Positions 60,973 to 64,000 of a stretch of 64,000 nt of DNA are shown here, in pieces. Position numbers and translations under genes: made by a program. The stretch covers positions 1 through 64,000 of the forward strand of contig JAEXOR010000011.1 of the NCBI GenBank assembly GCA_023439185.1, in the 5' to 3' direction. The stretch comes from Bacillota bacterium (GTDB lineage: Bacteria; Bacillota; Desulfotomaculia; Desulfotomaculales; Desulfallaceae). Under the pieces are notes generated by a model. That model did not search any database, was not told where the DNA came from, and worked only from the letters and a program-made list of their open reading frames with translations. Every line of letters starts with the position of its first letter. Positions within the stretch are counted from its first letter, which is position 1.

Positions 60973-61804
60973 AATTCCGGTCGGACATTGGGTGGAATGG
61001 CTCGTCGAGTGGGCCACTATTAACCTCAACCCTCTTTTTGAGGTCATTAAAGCCGTCATTAAATTTCTGGTGAACAACCTTTCCGAAATATTTCTATTTA
61101 TTCCACCGGTAATTTTTATCGTGCTGTTCTGTTTACTGGCCTGGTATATTGCCGGGCTGCGGGTGGCCATAGGCTCGGGAGCAGGTCTGTTCCTGCTCTA
61201 TAACCTAAATGTTTGGGAGCCTTCCATGCATACCCTGGCCATGGTGATATCCGCCACCATAGTAGCTTTAGTGATCGGTATTCCGTTGGGCATATGGACG
61301 GCCCGCAGCAATACGGTCAATAAAATCGTTATGCCGTTGCTTGATTTCATGCAGACCATGCCGCCATTCGTATACCTGATCCCGGCAGTGTTCTTCTTCG
61401 GTATTGGCACCGTGCCGGGATTAATCGCCACCGTTGTTTTTGCCATGCCGCCGGCCATTCGCCTGACCGGTCTGGGCATCCGGCAGGTGCCGGTTGAACT
61501 GGTTGAAGCGGCGGAGGCTTTCGGCTCCACGCAGTATCAAAAGCTGATCAAGGTTCAGCTTCCGGTGGCCATGCCCACTATCATGGCCGGAGTTAACCAG
61601 TGCATCATGCTCTCGCTGTCCATGGTGGTAATTGCAGCCATGATCGGAGCCAGCGGGTTGGGCCGGGAAGTCTTACGGGGCATCCAGCGGCTCGATGTTT
61701 CCACGGGTTTTGAAGGGGGATTGGCCATTGTAATTATAGCCATTATCCTGGACCGGATAACCCAAAACCTGGGTCGTAAAAGGAATCGTCCCCCACAAAG
61801 CTGA
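60962..61804 (+). CDS. opuAB: Glycine betaine/proline ABC transporter permease
   Basis: A membrane permease of about 280 residues with roughly seven helices. The EAA loop that contacts the ATPase is EAAEAFGSTQYQKLIKVQLP. It starts inside the end of opuAA; TTG 60962 is my choice, GTG 60953 and GTG 60965 are also possible. It is followed by the binding-protein gene. Confidence 0.93.
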   Translation: MVPKIPVGHWVEWLVEWATINLNPLFEVIKAVIKFLVNNLSEIFLFIPPVIFIVLFCLLAWYIAGLRVAIGSGAGLFLLYNLNVWEPSMHTLAMVISATIVALVIGIPLGIWTARSNTVNKIVMPLLDFMQTMPPFVYLIPAVFFFGIGTVPGLIATVVFAMPPAIRLTGLGIRQVPVELVEAAEAFGSTQYQKLIKVQLPVAMPTIMAGVNQCIMLSLSMVVIAAMIGASGLGREVLRGIQRLDVSTGFEGGLAIVIIAIILDRITQNLGRKRNRPPQS

Positions 61805-61845
61805 TGATATTTAAAAAAGTTAAATTAAAAAAGGAGGAGATAAGT

Positions 61846-62760
61846 TTGAAAAAATTATCAAAAATGGTTACCCTTGCGCTGGTGCTTGCCTTCCTCTCGG
61901 TGGCGGTGCTTGGCTGCAACAGTGGAAACCAGCAAGATGCCGGCAGTAACGGAGACCAGCAAAGCGCGGGTAAGGGTGTAATTGTGGGTATCGAACCGGG
62001 AGCCGGAATTATGAAGGCTACTGAACAGGCAATCGAAGATTATGGTCTTGATTTTGATTTACAGGACAGCAGCAGCCCGGCTATGGCCGCCGCCCTAAAA
62101 ACAGCCATTGACAGTAATGAATGGGTTGCGGTTACAGGCTGGACGCCGCACTGGAAGTTTGCCAAGTGGGATCTTAAGTACCTGGACGATCCCAAGGGTA
62201 TATACGGAGGCGAAGAGCATATCGCCACCCTGGTACGCCAGGGTCTTAAGGATGACATGCCGGAAGTGTATACCATGTTGGATAACTTTTACTGGGAGCC
62301 GGACGACATGGCAGCCGTGATGGTGGACATTGAAGAAGGCCTGAGCCCCGATGAAGCGGCGCAAAAGTGGATTGAGGAGAACAGCGCCAAGGTTAATGAG
62401 TGGATTCCCGCTGCGGAAGCCGCTGAAAAAGGTACTGTCAAACTGGGTTATGTGGAGTGGGATTCCGAGATTGCCAGCACCCACGTGGTAAAAAATGTAT
62501 TGGAAAACATGGGTTATACAGTTGAAGTTATTGCCGTTGATGCCGGGATTATGTTCGCCGGTATGGGTGCCGGCGAATTCGACGGCATCGTTGCCGCCTG
62601 GCTGCCCGGTACCCACGCCGATTACTACGCTGAAATCGAAGACAGTGTGGAAAACCTTGGACCCAACCTGGAAGGGGCCAAAATCGGCCTGGTGGTGCCC
62701 ACTTACGTGGAAATTGATTCCATCGAAGAACTGAACGATGTGAAAGATAAATTCAAATAG
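61846..62760 (+). CDS. opuAC: Glycine betaine/proline ABC transporter substrate-binding lipoprotein
   Basis: A 304-residue lipoprotein with lipobox VLGC after the signal peptide. OpuAC/ProX features include AMAAALKTAI, GWTPHWKFAKWDLKYL with Trp residues that can form the aromatic cage for quaternary amines, and YVEWDSEIASTHVVKNVLENMG in family order. TTG 61846 lies eight bases after GGAGG. It completes a full uptake system for osmoprotectants; choline or carnitine are alternatives. Confidence 0.94.
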   Translation: MKKLSKMVTLALVLAFLSVAVLGCNSGNQQDAGSNGDQQSAGKGVIVGIEPGAGIMKATEQAIEDYGLDFDLQDSSSPAMAAALKTAIDSNEWVAVTGWTPHWKFAKWDLKYLDDPKGIYGGEEHIATLVRQGLKDDMPEVYTMLDNFYWEPDDMAAVMVDIEEGLSPDEAAQKWIEENSAKVNEWIPAAEAAEKGTVKLGYVEWDSEIASTHVVKNVLENMGYTVEVIAVDAGIMFAGMGAGEFDGIVAAWLPGTHADYYAEIEDSVENLGPNLEGAKIGLVVPTYVEIDSIEELNDVKDKFK

Positions 62761-62800
62761 CAAAGTTGAACCATACCTAAACCGATACGGGAAAGCAAGA

Positions 62801-62834
62801 GATAGGCGGTATCCTACAAAGGATACCGCCTATC
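62801..62834. terminator. Terminator after the opu operon
   Basis: A perfect 14-base stem (GATAGGCGGTATCC / GGATACCGCCTATC) with a six-base loop. The T tract is poor, but the stem is very stable. Confidence 0.7.
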
Positions 62835-62966
62835 TTGACTAAAACTTTTAGACAAGCAACCATACGGGTTATACTTCGGGCTGAGCGATAATGTTCCCGG
62901 CCAGGGGCGAGAGATTTCTCCTTGAGCGGCCGCTCTTGAATATCACACTGTTGACCGGGTTATAAT

Positions 62967-63389
62967 TTACGGTTGTTTTCTTGGAAAACGGATACCCAGA
63001 GCGTCTTTGATTGAAGATTGCAGGAGCTGAGAAAAATTTAACCCGGCATCTTCTCCCGCATCACGGAGCCACTTGGGGAGGGTGCAGTTCTTAGTTACAG
63101 TTTTGTTAGCTGCATCATCTCTATAAGGGGGCATATATACTTCTAAAAAAACAATACGGTCGCTATGATCAAGCAAGATAATCTGCTGAGGTTCCGAGGG
63201 CGCAGGCAAGCCTTGCCCTTGTTCTTCCTTTTCTAAAATTAAATTGATCAGCATCTCTTTTGCACGCCGAATTCCGTCAGCTAGATCCAACCCCAAGATG
63301 GCAGTTCCGGGGAAATCGGGAAAGTATAAACCAACCATTCCGTCTTCAGCTTTCTCAACGACAACTGGATAAATAAAATAGTTCGTCAC
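62967..63389 (-). CDS. hicB: HicB-family antitoxin (second module)
   Basis: A 140-residue antitoxin. The N-terminal domain has YPVVVEKAEDGMVGLYFPDFPGTA, split as typical for HicB, and the C-terminal ribbon-helix-helix has CTLPKWLRDAGEDAGLNFSQLLQSSI. It lies 29 bases after hicA. The C terminus resembles that of the first HicB, the N-terminal half differs. Confidence 0.9.
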   Translation of the reverse strand: MTNYFIYPVVVEKAEDGMVGLYFPDFPGTAILGLDLADGIRRAKEMLINLILEKEEQGQGLPAPSEPQQIILLDHSDRIVFLEVYMPPYRDDAANKTVTKNCTLPKWLRDAGEDAGLNFSQLLQSSIKDALGIRFPRKQP

Positions 63390-63418
63390 GATAAAAACAC
63401 TCCTTTGGTTTAAAAATA

Positions 63419-63634
63419 TTAAAACTTAATTCCCGCTGTTTTTTCTATGCTGGCCAGCGTCCCTTTGGGGATGATTTGACCACTGTTATGATAACTTATG
63501 TCAGCATAGCGGGTAGGATTATCTTTATGTATGTATCTTTGATGACTCGTTCCTTTACCGTGGATGGGAGATTTGATAAAACCTTCTTTCTTCAGTTTTT
63601 GCAAAACTTTTCTTACGGTAACTTGTTTCCCCAT
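63419..63634 (-). CDS. hicA: HicA-family mRNA interferase toxin (second module)
   Basis: A 71-residue toxin: MGKQVTVRKVLQKLKKEGF, then GKGTSHQRYIHKDN with the active-site His, and the end IIPKGTLASIEKTAGIKF. This belongs to the more common HicA type, different from the 57-residue one at 45786. ATG 63634 follows GGAGG by seven bases; ATG 63649 overlaps that site. The promoter and operator lie directly upstream. Confidence 0.9.
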   Translation of the reverse strand: MGKQVTVRKVLQKLKKEGFIKSPIHGKGTSHQRYIHKDNPTRYADISYHNSGQIIPKGTLASIEKTAGIKF

Positions 63635-63663
63635 TATTGCTCCTCCCATCTATATATTATTAT

Positions 63664-63686
63664 GACACGCATAAATTATGCGTGTC
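63664..63686. promoter_or_regulatory. hicAB operator inside its promoter
   Basis: Perfect 11-base arms GACACGCATAA and TTATGCGTGTC around one central base. On the minus strand the site overlaps a consensus TTGACA -35 box and fills the spacer before a CATAAT -10, 30 bases before the hicA ATG. HicB is the expected ligand. Confidence 0.85.
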
Positions 63687-63749
63687 AAGAAGGATATAAG
63701 AATAACGCGCATTCACCTGCCACAAACTAATTCCGCATTGCGCATCAAA

Positions 63750-63785
63750 AAAACCACCGTCATAATAAATCCGGTGGTTTTTTTA
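63750..63785. terminator. Terminator hairpin upstream of the hicAB promoter
   Basis: Arms AACCACCG and CGGTGGTT around a 12-base loop, with T on plus and an A run (T on minus) on the other side. It can end transcription entering from the right edge. Confidence 0.7.
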
Positions 63786-63826
63786 TCCTCGGGAGAATTA
63801 AAACAAGTTTTGCTTAATTTTAATCT

Positions 63827-63981
63827 TTACCCGGCGGCCATAACCCTTGGTTCCAGCACCCGGCTCAGAAACTCCCGGGTCCGCTGCCGGACGGGGCGGT
63901 CAAATACAAAGTTTTTAATTGTAAACTTTCTCATTCCGCAATTATGGACTGTTTCAGCTATCCAGCCGCTTTCTTAATAAT
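63827..63981 (-). pseudogene. Possible remnant of an amino-acid ABC transporter ATPase
   Basis: On the minus strand a short frame ends with FDRPVRQRTREFLSRVLEP and then MAAG before the stop. The FDxPxxxRTREFLSRVL stretch is the usual C terminus of GlnQ-type ATPases. The residues before it (ESGWIAE onward) only faintly resemble the family and a stop lies upstream at about 63982. Nothing else of the gene is visible before the window ends. I rate this as a fragment, not a working gene. Confidence 0.4.
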
Positions 63982-64000
63982 ATAAAGGCTCTATGCCGCC

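Noticed and set aside
1..64000. tRNA genes, rRNA genes, CRISPR arrays and complete insertion sequences
   Set aside because: None was seen on either strand when reading the intergenic spaces; repeats found are short and not array-like.

Overview
The window reads as chromosome of an anaerobic, endospore-forming Gram-positive of the Clostridia, most like the Peptococcaceae/Desulfotomaculales group. This rests on the gene families and their order: an 11-subunit Nuo complex, the rplS-trmD-rimM-khpA-rpsP-ffh-ylxM block, a FapR-controlled fab operon, and spore genes gpr, SASP and ylbJ. No rRNA, tRNA, CRISPR array or intact insertion sequence was seen. Most genes lie on the minus strand.

Layout. 1-2609: a frameshifted GLUG-repeat surface protein running off the left edge, and a single-domain response regulator. 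2986-12878: nuoABCDHIJKLMN without nuoEFG. 13010-19549: rnhB, rbgA, lepB, rplS, trmD, rimM, khpA, rpsP, ffh, ylxM, led by a clear sigma-A promoter. 19735-27178: plus-strand accessory genes (class III aminotransferase with a promoter-overlapping palindrome, Uma2-family protein, CheB-CheR-PAS hybrid, PAS histidine kinase) and one minus-strand DUF3231-like protein. 27187-33849: a compact minus-strand cluster mtnP-mtnA-ahcY-class II aldolase-mtaD-PfpI-panE. 34028-36565: two tandem DctP-type lipoproteins. 36901-45507: fapR-plsX-fabH-fabK-fabD-fabG-acpP-fabF-rnc-ftsY. 45786-46679: a small islet (hicAB and a decayed fragment) between fapR and rpmF-yceD. 47763-55681: ylbJ, coiled-coil protein, coaD, rsmD, gpr, SASP, recG, rpmB, nicotinate phosphoribosyltransferase. 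55709-59508: FMN riboswitch-ribD-ribE-ribBA-ribH. 59773-62760: glycine betaine type ABC transporter. 62967-63686: a second hicAB with its operator. The right edge holds only a possible remnant of an ABC ATPase.

The most interesting unit is 27187-33849. The nucleoside phosphorylase lacks the two Asp that read the adenine amino group in MTA phosphorylases and has Asn/Ala there. The AhcY homologue has Glu and Lys where canonical enzymes have the adenine-contacting Thr and Glu. A deaminase of the MTA/SAH type sits in the same operon. Together these suggest that S-adenosylmethionine by-products are first deaminated and then processed as inosine derivatives. Ribose carbon would be recovered through MtnA and a class II aldolase (a DHAP-shunt-like route) in place of the universal methionine salvage enzymes. 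This is an inference from residues and context.

A second unusual feature is start codons. fabK and ribE can only be given their family-standard N termini by starting at ATC and ATA, each with a well-placed Shine-Dalgarno sequence. ribD may use ATT.
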